Below, piece after piece: positions 16,493 to 22,911 of a DNA stretch of 25,517 bases (position 1 is its first letter; each line of letters starts with the position of its first letter). The notes beneath the pieces were generated by a model. The model searched no databases. It had not been told where the DNA came from and was given only the letters and a program-made list of their open reading frames with translations. The DNA comes from a virus. Location: positions 1-25,517 of IMG/VR virus record IMGVR_UViG_3300007522_001016; one strand, given 5' to 3'. Made by a program: the position numbers and the translations under genes.

Positions 16493-16750
16493 TTCACTCT
16501 CGTCCCCCGTTCGGTGGGTTGTGATTTCATCTAATAGTTCATCAACAGCGGGGTTGTAATCCATTTTGCCAAGCGAGTCTTCTGTCTTGCTGAGCAAAAG
16601 TTGGGCTTTAGCCCCTTCCGTTTGCAGCCGTTTCACTTCGTGTTTTAAATGCGTTATTTCTCTACTCAATTCCGCAGTGGACACCATGTGCATATCGACT
16701 AGGGCACTGTAGCGTCCCCTCTCGTGCTTGTATAGTTCCGCATCATTCAT
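16490..16750 (-). CDS. Small coiled-coil protein
   Basis: This 86-residue protein has residues 26-62 (STAELSREITHLKHEVKRLQ and onward) with the Leu/Ile spacing of a short coiled coil, followed by an acidic tail. No known family. It is the last of three overlapping minus-strand genes; its ATG overlaps the previous stop (ATGA). The start is preceded by GACAGGAGACAGCAA, a strong ribosome binding site that is copied before the neighbouring gene. Confidence 0.66.
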   Translation of the reverse strand: MNDAELYKHERGRYSALVDMHMVSTAELSREITHLKHEVKRLQTEGAKAQLLLSKTEDSLGKMDYNPAVDELLDEITTHRTGDESE

Positions 16751-16986
16751 TTGCTGTCTCCTGTCTGTTTATTGGGAATAAATGTTCCGCCACCGTAACG
16801 GATGAGATGTTGAACCTCAAACTTTTGTAGCCGCGCCACTTCTGCTTGTAGCCGTTCCATGTGGTCAGCCCACCTGCGCAAATTCGCGGGTGTTTCCACG
16901 AGCGGTGCGACACTCTCCAGCGCATCAGCGAAACCGCGCATCTCGGCAACAACATCTACACTCACTTCGTTCGTGTTCTCACTCAT
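16747..16986 (-). CDS. Small helical protein
   Basis: This 79-residue protein is mostly helical in composition, with a central amphipathic stretch (NLRRWADHMERLQAEVARLQ) that could dimerise. No motif or family is recognised. The start overlaps the upstream stop by 8 nt and has the same AGGAGA ribosome binding cassette as the next gene. Other open frames over it on either strand are shadows. Confidence 0.65.
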   Translation of the reverse strand: MSENTNEVSVDVVAEMRGFADALESVAPLVETPANLRRWADHMERLQAEVARLQKFEVQHLIRYGGGTFIPNKQTGDSK

Positions 16987-17000
16987 TGCTGTCTCCTGTC
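16751..17000 (-). repeat. Duplicated ribosome-binding cassette (16751-16765 and 16986-17000)
   Basis: The 15-bp sequence GACAGGAGACAGCAA (minus strand) occurs identically immediately before or overlapping two consecutive start codons. It also encodes the C-terminal residues of each upstream gene (GDS...), so it is both coding and a translation signal. Confidence 0.75.
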
Positions 17001-17197
17001 ATCAGTGCCGCATACTCCTGTTTGTAAATGCTGGCGTATTCATCTTCGTGATTATGCTGAAGAACTGCACGACTCCGTCGGCGTGCCTCCTGGCGCATTT
17101 TTGTAACTCGACGACTTTTCTCTCCGTCGGCATCACTTAATCGCGGCCGACCCCGCTTGATTTTGGTTTTTTTGAGTTTGACATACTGGGAGACCAT
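16979..17197 (-). CDS. Small basic protein with an AT-hook-like GRPR motif
   Basis: This 72-residue protein is very basic in residues 8-45 (KLKKTKIKRGRPRLSDADGE then KSRRVTKMRQEARRRSR). KRGRPRL matches the AT-hook core GRP flanked by Arg/Lys, which binds the minor groove of AT-rich DNA. An AT-rich tract lies about 60 nt upstream of the gene, so self-binding is conceivable. It heads the three-gene minus-strand unit. AGGAACG lies about 7 nt before the ATG, inside the palindrome CTATCGATAG. Confidence 0.68.
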   Translation of the reverse strand: MVSQYVKLKKTKIKRGRPRLSDADGEKSRRVTKMRQEARRRSRAVLQHNHEDEYASIYKQEYAALMTGDSNE

Positions 17198-17309
17198 AGT
17201 AATGCGTTCCTATCGATAGTAGTTGCGGATATTTGATTTAGTACCTTCATGTTAAGGGGTGTTTTAAAAAAAGCAACATTAAAGGCAAAATTTATTAAAC
17301 CACCCTTTT
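17198..17309. promoter_or_regulatory. Divergent AT-rich intergenic region
   Basis: This gap separates two divergent units. It holds a perfect 10-bp palindrome CTATCGATAG (17212-17221) overlapping the leftward ribosome binding site. An AT-rich tract at about 17258-17300 contains an A-run and TTTATTAAAC. Reading leftward, TTGCCT with TAAAAC 16 nt on is a weak promoter candidate. No clear promoter is seen for the rightward gene. Confidence 0.4.
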
Positions 17310-17546
17310 ATGGCGCTAATACGGTCCGCGGCCAGATGGGGTATACTCGATATTACCGTGGATACGCTTAATCAGTACCTTGTTGATTTTTCCAAACGCT
17401 CCAAACACGACCCATTCCTTAAGGTCTCGGTCCAAGAAGTTATTGACATTCTTTTAGATATACGGTCCGAAATGATTGAAAAACCCCAATTGGAGCAATT
17501 GGATTTTACGCCGAGCCCCATAGGGGAATCCCTGCTCGTTGGTTAA
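17310..17546 (+). CDS. Small unknown protein
   Basis: This 78-residue protein has a mixed helical composition, with RSKHDPFLKVSVQEVIDILL as the most structured part. No known family, signal peptide or metal site. The ATG at 17310 has neither a ribosome binding site nor the TANNNT leaderless element; GTG about 48 nt downstream is an alternative start, so the N-terminus is uncertain. It lies 58 nt upstream of another small gene on the same strand. Confidence 0.55.
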   Translation: MALIRSAARWGILDITVDTLNQYLVDFSKRSKHDPFLKVSVQEVIDILLDIRSEMIEKPQLEQLDFTPSPIGESLLVG

Positions 17547-17604
17547 CGGGCCCCCCTACGCTAACCTGAGATAACATAACCACACCAAAGGACGGACTCA
17601 ATAT

Positions 17605-17826
17605 ATGACTACGGTACTCAACGGCCATTCGGCTCGCTACTACGGCGATGGAGACGACACATTCAGCAGAACCGAGTGGGAAGCGACACTTTGGAAGACG
17701 CTACGGAGCACCTATGAGCTCAAGGAAGCCCTTGACCCGAATTTCGCTGCTCCTGATTACGAAACAATCGTCGAATGCGAAGAGCAATTACAATTGGCTG
17801 GGCTAACTCGCACCTACCGGCAATAA
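17605..17826 (+). CDS. Small unknown acidic protein
   Basis: This 73-residue protein is preceded by AAAGGACGG, a usable ribosome binding site. The sequence is acidic with several aromatic residues (YYGDGDDTFSRTEWEATLW) and a C-terminal helix (ETIVECEEQLQLAGL). No recognised family. It ends just before the strong hairpin terminator shared with ssb. Confidence 0.62.
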   Translation: MTTVLNGHSARYYGDGDDTFSRTEWEATLWKTLRSTYELKEALDPNFAAPDYETIVECEEQLQLAGLTRTYRQ

Positions 17827-17827
17827 T

Positions 17828-17885
17828 AAAAAAAGCCCTGTTCCCGTGTCTCTCGCACGGGTTTAACAGGGCCTTTTTATTTTTA
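17828..17885. terminator. Bidirectional Rho-independent terminator
   Basis: The stem GCCCTGTT (17835-17842) pairs with AACAGGGC (17865-17871 and flank), and an inner stem CCCGTG/CACGGG extends it. An A-run precedes and a T-run (CCTTTTTATTTTT) follows, so it works in both directions. It sits between the rightward small gene and the leftward ssb. Confidence 0.92.
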
Positions 17886-17896
17886 AGCGTTACGCC

Positions 17897-18376
17897 TTAA
17901 AACGGCTCGTCCTCTACGCCGGCGCTCGCCATTGCTGGAGCCGCGCCCGGTCGTGCGCGTCGGGCTGACGACGACGCACTTGCGCCCTGTCGGGCTGGCT
18001 GGGATGACTCGCCTTCAGCGCGTGGCGCACGCCTTGTCACGGCTTCGATGCTGCGGGTGTTAATCGCTATGTCGTCCGCAACCAATTCAAACGCCGAACG
18101 CTTATTGCCGTCCTTGTCATCATAGGAACGCTGCTCTAAGCGACCGACACAGATGCAACCGACTCCTTTTGACAGGGTCTTTGCGGCATTTTCTGCCGTG
18201 TAGCGCCAAGCGACGATATTGAAGAAGGACGCTTTTTCTTGCTTCTCGTTTGCGTCGTTGTACCAAACGTGATTGACCGCGATTGAAAACGCCAGTCGTG
18301 CCTGCCCACTTGATGTGAAGGTAAGCTCCGGGTCTGCCGTAACGTTCCCTATGAGGAACGCTGGTGAATTATTCAT
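17897..18376 (-). CDS. ssb: Single-stranded DNA-binding protein
   Basis: This 159-residue protein has an N-terminal OB fold (about 1-110) with typical SSB segments (IGNVTADPELTFTSSGQARL, SFFNIVAWR, KGVGCICVGRLEQRSYDDKDG). A flexible Ala/Ser/Arg-rich linker and the acidic tip VEDEPF follow; the tip recruits replication and repair proteins in bacterial SSBs. AGGGAG precedes the ATG. The gene is monocistronic, with its own TTGCAA/TAGTAT promoter and a strong terminator. It would coat single-stranded DNA during phage replication, together with the primase-helicase. Confidence 0.96.
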   Translation of the reverse strand: MNNSPAFLIGNVTADPELTFTSSGQARLAFSIAVNHVWYNDANEKQEKASFFNIVAWRYTAENAAKTLSKGVGCICVGRLEQRSYDDKDGNKRSAFELVADDIAINTRSIEAVTRRAPRAEGESSQPARQGASASSSARRARPGAAPAMASAGVEDEPF

Positions 18377-18424
18377 TATGTTCTCCCTGATATCCGATGG
18401 GAAGCATGATTGCCTCCCTCGGTA

Positions 18425-18453
18425 ATACTAGCGTCGGTCTGCTAGGGTTGCAA
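18425..18453 (-). promoter_or_regulatory. ssb promoter TTGCAA-N17-TAGTAT
   Basis: On the minus strand TTGCAA (18448-18453) and TAGTAT (18425-18430) are 17 nt apart, upstream of the ssb ribosome binding site. The same -35 with a 17-nt spacer occurs upstream of the transglycosylase gene. Confidence 0.6.
18443..18448 (+). promoter_or_regulatory. Possible -10 (TAGGGT) for a leaderless start at 18455
   Basis: TAGGGT ends 6 nt before the ATG. It overlaps the ssb -35 region on the other strand by one base, so the two divergent units would compete for polymerase. Confidence 0.4.
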
Positions 18454-18454
18454 C

Positions 18455-18736
18455 ATGCCCATGAAACCCGATGAAGCCCGTCTGGAAATCCTCAAGCACC
18501 TATTTGATGTCCTGTACTACTTCCACGCGGAGGAGGACACGATGTCCGAGGAGGAATTGGATGACCTCAGAATTGACCTGGCTGACATAGCGGACCTCGT
18601 GGGGGTATCGTTGGGTCTTGAGGTAGTTTCAGTTGATGATGACGGCGTGATAACCGTGACGATGAAACCCACAGACATAGAGGCCTTCATAGAAAGCTTG
18701 CTCAATCAGACAATCATTGGCGAGGGCAAATCCTAA
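18455..18736 (+). CDS. Small acidic unknown protein
   Basis: This 93-residue protein is strongly acidic, with a helical first half (EILKHLFDVLYYFHAEEDTM then EEELDDLRIDLADIADL) and a strand-rich segment (LEVVSVDDDGVITVTMK). No known family. The start may be ATG 18455 or ATG 18461; the first fits the leaderless spacing. It is divergent from ssb, and its stop codon lies in a short hairpin. Confidence 0.66.
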   Translation: MPMKPDEARLEILKHLFDVLYYFHAEEDTMSEEELDDLRIDLADIADLVGVSLGLEVVSVDDDGVITVTMKPTDIEAFIESLLNQTIIGEGKS

Positions 18737-18758
18737 AACCCTTGCGTGATAAGGGTTT
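18736..18758 (+). terminator. Hairpin at the end of the acidic gene
   Basis: AAACCCTT and AAGGGTTT form a perfect 8-bp stem around a 7-nt loop directly at the stop codon. There is no T-run after it, so it may be a weak terminator or an mRNA-end stabiliser. Confidence 0.4.
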
Positions 18759-18769
18759 CGCGGCAAAAG

Positions 18770-18798
18770 TTGCAAACCCCAACAGCATTTGATAAACT
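18770..18798 (+). promoter_or_regulatory. Promoter TTGCAA-N17-TAAACT before the transglycosylase
   Basis: TTGCAA (18770-18775) and TAAACT (18793-18798) are exactly 17 nt apart. Transcription would start near 18805, leaving a leader of about 75 nt before the TTG start. Confidence 0.55.
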
Positions 18799-18881
18799 AG
18801 TGTTACCCGAGAGATTCAAAACATAGGCAGGTGCTACTAGTAACCTGTTGTCCTATCCGCAGAAGTCCAGGAGAATTAAAA

Positions 18882-19454
18882 TTGAAACCACGAACAAAAT
18901 TGGCCATTGCTATACCCGTATTAGCCCTAGGTCTATCCTTGCCAGTAGAAGCGCTAAGTCCTGCCATAGTCGTAACAGCCGACCGCATAACCGTAATAGC
19001 CGCAATCCCACCGACCCCCGCCAGGTACGTCCCTGATGCCATTTCTGTGCTTGGGTGGGTTCCTGAATCGGCGCCCATCACCGCCAAGCAGGTGTCGGCG
19101 CTGAGTCGTATCCCAAAGGACAAGGAACAACGATGCCCACAGTTTGAGTCGGCGTTCAAGCAGTACGGACTGGTTCCGGTGGAGGTGTTTTCCTATATCG
19201 CATATCGGGAAAGTCGCTGTCGGATTAAAGCCATTAATATCAGATGGGATGCACGGGGCAATATCATCTGGGCACTTAACAATGACAAGTCGTATGATTC
19301 CGGGATTTTGCAAATAAATTCTACGTGGAAAACTGTCACCCGTAAAGTATGTGGGGGCGGGATTGACCTGCTGATGACACTTGATTGTAATCTTAAGGTG
19401 GCGAAATACCTATTGGATAACGGCGGGCTTCGTCACTGGAGCATAGGTGGCTGA
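18882..19454 (+). CDS. Exported lytic transglycosylase / lysozyme-like endolysin
   Basis: The protein is 190 residues from TTG 18882, chosen because AGGAG lies 8 nt upstream and the resulting N-terminus is a clear signal peptide: KPRTK, then a hydrophobic stretch (LAIAIPVLALGLSLPV) and a VEA cleavage site near residue 24. The C-terminal half (about 95-190) is a lysozyme-like fold: IAYRESRC holds the catalytic E110, and DSGILQINSTWK (139-150) is the conserved SLT-type motif. C85, C113, C157 and C169 may form disulfides outside the membrane. It would cut peptidoglycan, either for lysis by Sec export without a holin pore or for DNA entry. A longer GTG start (18831) lacks the signal-peptide layout. 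Confidence 0.9.
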   Translation: MKPRTKLAIAIPVLALGLSLPVEALSPAIVVTADRITVIAAIPPTPARYVPDAISVLGWVPESAPITAKQVSALSRIPKDKEQRCPQFESAFKQYGLVPVEVFSYIAYRESRCRIKAINIRWDARGNIIWALNNDKSYDSGILQINSTWKTVTRKVCGGGIDLLMTLDCNLKVAKYLLDNGGLRHWSIGG

Positions 19455-19519
19455 TGCTGCTCGTTCTGGCTATCGGGCTTCATCTATTGACAGTTTATTT
19501 GCTGTCCGTTCAAAGATAG
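19454..19519 (+). CDS. 21-residue hydrophobic peptide coupled to the transglycosylase
   Basis: ATG at 19454 shares one base with the transglycosylase stop (TGATG), a classic reinitiation arrangement. The product is MLLVLAIGLHLLTVYLLSVQ plus a final Arg, one short membrane-spanning segment. Position next to a cell-wall enzyme suggests a holin-like or lysis-regulating peptide, but the length is below that of usual holins and chance is possible. Confidence 0.45.
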   Translation: MLLVLAIGLHLLTVYLLSVQR

Positions 19520-19548
19520 TTGCTTATTTCGTAGAACGCTCCTATAGT
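19520..19548 (+). promoter_or_regulatory. Promoter TTGCTT-N17-TATAGT placed for a leaderless start at 19555
   Basis: TTGCTT (19520-19525) and TATAGT (19543-19548) are 17 nt apart, and TATAGT ends 6 nt before ATG 19555. It is the most complete promoter of the leaderless set. It would express the 22-residue peptide and the coupled nuclease gene. Confidence 0.6.
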
Positions 19549-19554
19549 TGCGGT

Positions 19555-19623
19555 ATGAACCACATACTAATTTTATCTATCGCAGTTTTTGTAGCATCAT
19601 GGATGGTGGCGACTCGTGGGTAA
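19555..19623 (+). CDS. 22-residue membrane peptide
   Basis: The open frame encodes a peptide beginning MNHILILSIAVFVASWMV and ending ATRG: a single hydrophobic helix with a basic end. A well-formed promoter places the transcription start at its first codon, and its stop overlaps the nuclease GTG start by 8 nt. It could be a lysis peptide, or a leader that couples translation to the nuclease. Confidence 0.5.
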   Translation: MNHILILSIAVFVASWMVATRG

Positions 19624-20092
19624 CTATGAACCGCGCTACGACCTGGGTGGGTCCGAAGGCTGGGATAAGGATTTAGAACACGGCCTCCTCGGAGAAAACC
19701 TCGTTGAAACTTTCCGAAGGGATGTCGCAGCCGGTTCCTTCGAAGTCAAAACTGATAAATATCACAACGGGCGTATGGTCGTGGAGACAGACCAAAATCC
19801 AGGCGGTAGAGGGTGGAAGGAATCCGGCATTAACGTCACTGGGGCCATATGGTGGGCCTACGTTCACAACCTGGACGGGGGGATGACTATTGTGAAAGTC
19901 GAGCGTTTGAGACGCTACATAGACATGGGGGTGAAGTCGGGGAAATTGCACAAGAGGGACTTCGCGGAAGGTACCGAGAATCCGACGCGAGGCTATCTGC
20001 TGTTTCCGGATGCTGTTAAGGATTTACTGAATAATCCACTATATAACGCCCCCGAAGAATACGACGACCTCGGAACCGAGGAGCGGGTATGA
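19616..20092 (+). CDS. PD-(D/E)xK-like nuclease
   Basis: This 158-residue protein starts with GTG. Residues 24-83 follow the phage PD-(D/E)xK layout: LLGENLVETF (E27 in the first helix), SFEVKTD (E43-x-K45) and RMVVETDQ (E57), then GWKESGI and TGAIWWAYV, which match the conserved GI...A.WW.Y segment of this group. Members are small nucleases such as Holliday-junction or single-strand cutters used in replication and recombination. The expected catalytic Asp before the ExK strand is not obvious to me. The start overlaps the membrane peptide, and the stop overlaps the next gene (ATGA). Confidence 0.72.
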   Translation: MGNYEPRYDLGGSEGWDKDLEHGLLGENLVETFRRDVAAGSFEVKTDKYHNGRMVVETDQNPGGRGWKESGINVTGAIWWAYVHNLDGGMTIVKVERLRRYIDMGVKSGKLHKRDFAEGTENPTRGYLLFPDAVKDLLNNPLYNAPEEYDDLGTEERV

Positions 20093-20463
20093 ACATGAGC
20101 ACCATACGCGAACGCTATGCCGGCTACGAAGCGGATGACGGAGAACCATTTGTCTCTGACAACTCAAACCCGTGGACGGGAGGCGGGTGGACGCCCCTGA
20201 TTAACGCTTGTCATCTGGAGTTGGTTGCAATAGACCCCGATTACAAAATAAATCGCATAAAAGAAAAGTTCGGCGGACTCCGATACTCCTTTATCGCATC
20301 AAAAGATGAACTCAACGAATCCATGTGGGCGGTGACTACCAAATACGAATCGGTATCATTCTCCACCTGCGAGATATGTGGCCGACCCGGAGTATTAATC
20401 GAGACAGACACTGACTGGATAAAAACGGCGTGCGCCGAACACGCGCGAGCGTTTGACATTTAG
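20089..20463 (+). CDS. Conserved phage-type protein with a C-terminal zinc site
   Basis: This 124-residue protein has GAGGAG 5 nt before the ATG. The N-terminal part (GGGWTPLINACHLELVAIDP then YKINRIKEKFGGLRYSF) is of a type I have seen in many phage hypothetical proteins, usually next to a C-terminal CxxC zinc element. Here that is C94-x2-C97 and C115-x2-H118. The function is not known. Its TAG stop shares its last base with the first base of the tRNA, so processing of the tRNA would cut right at the end of this message. Confidence 0.75.
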   Translation: MNMSTIRERYAGYEADDGEPFVSDNSNPWTGGGWTPLINACHLELVAIDPDYKINRIKEKFGGLRYSFIASKDELNESMWAVTTKYESVSFSTCEICGRPGVLIETDTDWIKTACAEHARAFDI

Positions 20464-20535
20464 GGCCATTAGCTCAGTGGTCAGAGCAGGGTGCTCATAA
20501 CGCCTTGGTCGTAGGTTCGATACCTACATGGCCCA
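20463..20535 (+). tRNA. tRNA-Met (anticodon CAT; tRNA-Ile2 possible)
   Basis: This is a complete cloverleaf: acceptor GGGCCAT/ATGGCCC (7 bp), D stem GCTC/GAGC, anticodon stem GGGTG/CGCCT (two G-T wobbles) around loop CTCATAA, T stem GTAGG/CCTAC with TTCGATA, and discriminator A. CCA is not encoded. The G-C first pair excludes an initiator tRNA. CAT could also be read as Ile (ATA codon) if the C is converted to lysidine. It overlaps the preceding stop codon by one base. Confidence 0.93.
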
Positions 20536-20571
20536 CTAACATAGACACATTAAATTTCGAAAAGAGTTCTG

Positions 20572-20775
20572 GTGAGCCGTAAAAAGAAAAGGAAGGGGGG
20601 TGGAAAGAAAAAATACAAACAGGAATATATCCGCAGGCCAGAAGAAGTCATCAACAGGGGTGGACCCATAAGGGTAATAAAAGCCGACGGGACAACATAC
20701 GTGATTCCGGCAGAGAAAGTAAATGTTCCAAAACCAACCCGTCGTCCGCCTGTGCGTAGGGGCCACGCCATATAG
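20572..20775 (+). CDS. Small very basic protein
   Basis: This 67-residue protein starts with GTG, with AAAGAG 5 nt upstream. The N-terminus is SRKKKRKGGGKKKYKQEYIR and the C-terminus KPTRRPPVRRGHAI; the middle (GGPIRVIKADGTTYVIPAEK) looks like a short beta hairpin. It probably binds nucleic acid, by composition only. It lies 36 nt after the tRNA on the same strand. Opposite-strand frames here are shadows. Confidence 0.66.
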   Translation: MSRKKKRKGGGKKKYKQEYIRRPEEVINRGGPIRVIKADGTTYVIPAEKVNVPKPTRRPPVRRGHAI

Positions 20776-20817
20776 TGACAGGGGATAGACTAGACACAAC
20801 TGAAAGGAAATAGGCAA

Positions 20818-20979
20818 ATGGACTTCGACAAATTAATGAAACAGATTGATGTGCTCGGCGCGAAAATCAAAGTCAAGCAGGACCAGCTTGATGTGTTAAC
20901 AAATCAACTAAATTCACTTGTTGACGACACGTGGAATCGTCGCGACGAAATAGACGGGGACCTTACTGCGGGCGTTTAA
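20818..20979 (+). CDS. 53-residue coiled-coil-like protein
   Basis: ATG 20818 follows AAAGGAAATAGG, a good ribosome binding site. The product begins MDFDKLMKQIDVLGAKIKVK, continues with a Gln/Leu/Asp-rich helix (QDQLDVLTNQLNSLVDD) and ends DGDLTAGV; heptad spacing suggests a short coiled coil. No family is known. Its last 17 bases overlap the end of the convergent SNF2 helicase gene. Confidence 0.62.
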   Translation: MDFDKLMKQIDVLGAKIKVKQDQLDVLTNQLNSLVDDTWNRRDEIDGDLTAGV

Positions 20980-22882
20980 TAAAATCGAATATCAGTTGCG
21001 TCGTAGAAACGTCATCTAAAACTTCAGTACCATCTACTGCTGCATTAACTACGGAGCGCTTACGTTCAATTAGGTCGTAAATCTTTTCGTCTATGGTATT
21101 CGCCGTCAACATGTAGGTCGACGTGACGGAGCCCATTTGCCCGATGCGATGAAGACGACTGTATGTTTGGTCGACGTCGGCCGGCGTCCATGGCAACTCG
21201 ACGAAGAGACATTCTTGCGCGGCGGTTAAAGTGTGGCCAGTTTTTGCTGCCTGTATCGACAAAACAATAACCGGAGCCTCTTCAGCCGACAGGGTTTGGA
21301 ATTTTCTCTTATGTTCCTCTACCTCTTCGACGGTCATGCCGCCCTGTATCCGCAAATTGCCAAACTTTTTGGCAAGCGCATCGACGACGTCCCTATGGTG
21401 AGCGGCGACAACAACTTTCCTGCCGTTTTCCACGCGCTCCCGTATCCACTCTTCAGCAATCGGCATCTTCGCACGAGCCGAGAGGCGTCTCAACACGGAT
21501 AGTTTCACCAAGTGCTCGTTGCTCTCCGCTCGTATGCGCGCGTAGACGGCCGCAGAGTACGGCGATGTTCCTAGCTCGACGGCTATCGCCGCCGCTCTGT
21601 CTGAAATATATTTGATGATGTCGAGTTCCGCCTTAGCGTATTCAAGCATCCCCGCAGCGGTCCCCTCGACGACAATCGTGCTGTGGATTACTGGGGGTAG
21701 TTCTGATAACACCTGTTCTTTGGTGCGGCGTATATAGCAATTCCCACGCAGCCTGTCATTCAATTCATCGAGATTAGAATTACCGCTTATATTCCACTGG
21801 CCAAAACTATCTCGAAACGCACCGCAGTATCTACGATAGAAACCCCAGAGGCCGCCAAACTCCTTGAGCTTTCCTAGGATTTCCAGTTGGGCGGCGTACT
21901 CTGCCGGCCTGTTTGTTACCGGCGTGCCAGTGAGGCATAAAACTATCGCATCTTTCGGTGCCTTTTTAGTCAGCCGAACTGCAGATTTGGTTCTCTGGGC
22001 GGTGTGATTTTTACAATAGTGACTTTCGTCGAATACGTATGACCTATGACCCATCAAACGAGTCTCCCATGTCACTAAATTGCTATAACCAATAACGACG
22101 ACGTCGTAGTCCTCCATTGCGGGGAAATCTTTCCGGTTTCTAACAACGGCAACCCGTTTATCTGGTAACCACTTCTTGTATTCGGCTTGCCATGTGAGAA
22201 CCAGGTTTGGCGGACACACAACGACCACTGGGTAAACGTCATCCGTGCCGCTGGAGTATTCAATTGTTGCAATCGCCTGTAAAGTTTTGCCCAAACCCAT
22301 GCCGTCAGCTATGAAGGTGCGTTTCGCCTTAGCCGCGTAAGCCACCCCAGCCCTCTGATATGGAAATAATGTACCAGTAATCGTCGGGATGAAGATTTCG
22401 GCGTCTACAGAGCGTGACGCATCGCGCAATTCCCCTAAATCACGCGTCACAGAAGCCGCCATGCCCTTGACGACATCATCTACCACTAAAGAAAATGATT
22501 CCGCAAACCCTATTACGTCATTTATCGACGCCACAGGGGCCCTCCACGCGTGTGAGGGGCTATCCCATGTGATTCCGGGGATACGCTTCACTGCCGCGAC
22601 GACTACACGCTCATATGGGAACCTCAAACACAGCGTTCCGTCATCATAGGAGACCCCACCAACAGGCACCGGCGGAACGGTGAGCTTTAATATGTCATCA
22701 GAGATAACAAAATCATACTTACTAGCGAATACTCGGGCTTCAGCCACCGACGTAGCAGGTATCCGCCACAATTTCGCCCCCTTATCCCACCGAGCCCCCT
22801 TAATCGTCTTAATATCAGCCACCTGCTGAGGGTCGTAAGGGAAACTTAGGGCCAAATGGTCCCCATCGATATATACCTGCAT
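20963..22882 (-). CDS. SNF2-family DNA helicase/translocase with duplicated N-terminal domain
   Basis: This 639-residue protein has residues about 8-63 and 82-137 as tandem copies of one small domain (LSFPYDPQQVADIKTIKGAR... and LRFPYERVVVAAVKRIPGIT..., each ending in WD...WR-P). This resembles the N-terminal part of bacterial SMARCAL1/HARP-like proteins. The motor follows: TLFPYQRAGV, Walker A DGMGLGKT (193-200), DESH box (285-288), LTGTPVTN, and motif VI DQTYSRLHRIGQ. Relatives remodel DNA forks or anneal strands. The ATG has no ribosome binding site, but TATGCT lies 6 nt upstream. It is divergent from the next gene by only 29 bp and convergent with the 53-residue gene. Confidence 0.93.
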   Translation of the reverse strand: MQVYIDGDHLALSFPYDPQQVADIKTIKGARWDKGAKLWRIPATSVAEARVFASKYDFVISDDILKLTVPPVPVGGVSYDDGTLCLRFPYERVVVAAVKRIPGITWDSPSHAWRAPVASINDVIGFAESFSLVVDDVVKGMAASVTRDLGELRDASRSVDAEIFIPTITGTLFPYQRAGVAYAAKAKRTFIADGMGLGKTLQAIATIEYSSGTDDVYPVVVVCPPNLVLTWQAEYKKWLPDKRVAVVRNRKDFPAMEDYDVVVIGYSNLVTWETRLMGHRSYVFDESHYCKNHTAQRTKSAVRLTKKAPKDAIVLCLTGTPVTNRPAEYAAQLEILGKLKEFGGLWGFYRRYCGAFRDSFGQWNISGNSNLDELNDRLRGNCYIRRTKEQVLSELPPVIHSTIVVEGTAAGMLEYAKAELDIIKYISDRAAAIAVELGTSPYSAAVYARIRAESNEHLVKLSVLRRLSARAKMPIAEEWIRERVENGRKVVVAAHHRDVVDALAKKFGNLRIQGGMTVEEVEEHKRKFQTLSAEEAPVIVLSIQAAKTGHTLTAAQECLFVELPWTPADVDQTYSRLHRIGQMGSVTSTYMLTANTIDEKIYDLIERKRSVVNAAVDGTEVLDDVSTTQLIFDFIKRPQ

Positions 22883-22888
22883 ATTGAC

Positions 22889-22905
22889 AGCATAACCGAT
22901 AGACT
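22889..22905. promoter_or_regulatory. Two divergent -10-like elements in a 29-bp gap
   Basis: On the minus strand TATGCT (22889-22894) ends 6 nt before the helicase ATG. On the plus strand TAGACT (22900-22905) ends 6 nt before ATG 22912. The gap is too short for two leadered transcripts, so both genes are likely leaderless, with each -35 region inside the other gene. Confidence 0.5.
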
Positions 22906-22911
22906 TTCCCC

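Noticed and set aside
18831-18881. GTG start adding 17 residues to the transglycosylase
   Set aside because: TTG 18882 has AGGAG at the right distance and gives a proper signal peptide.
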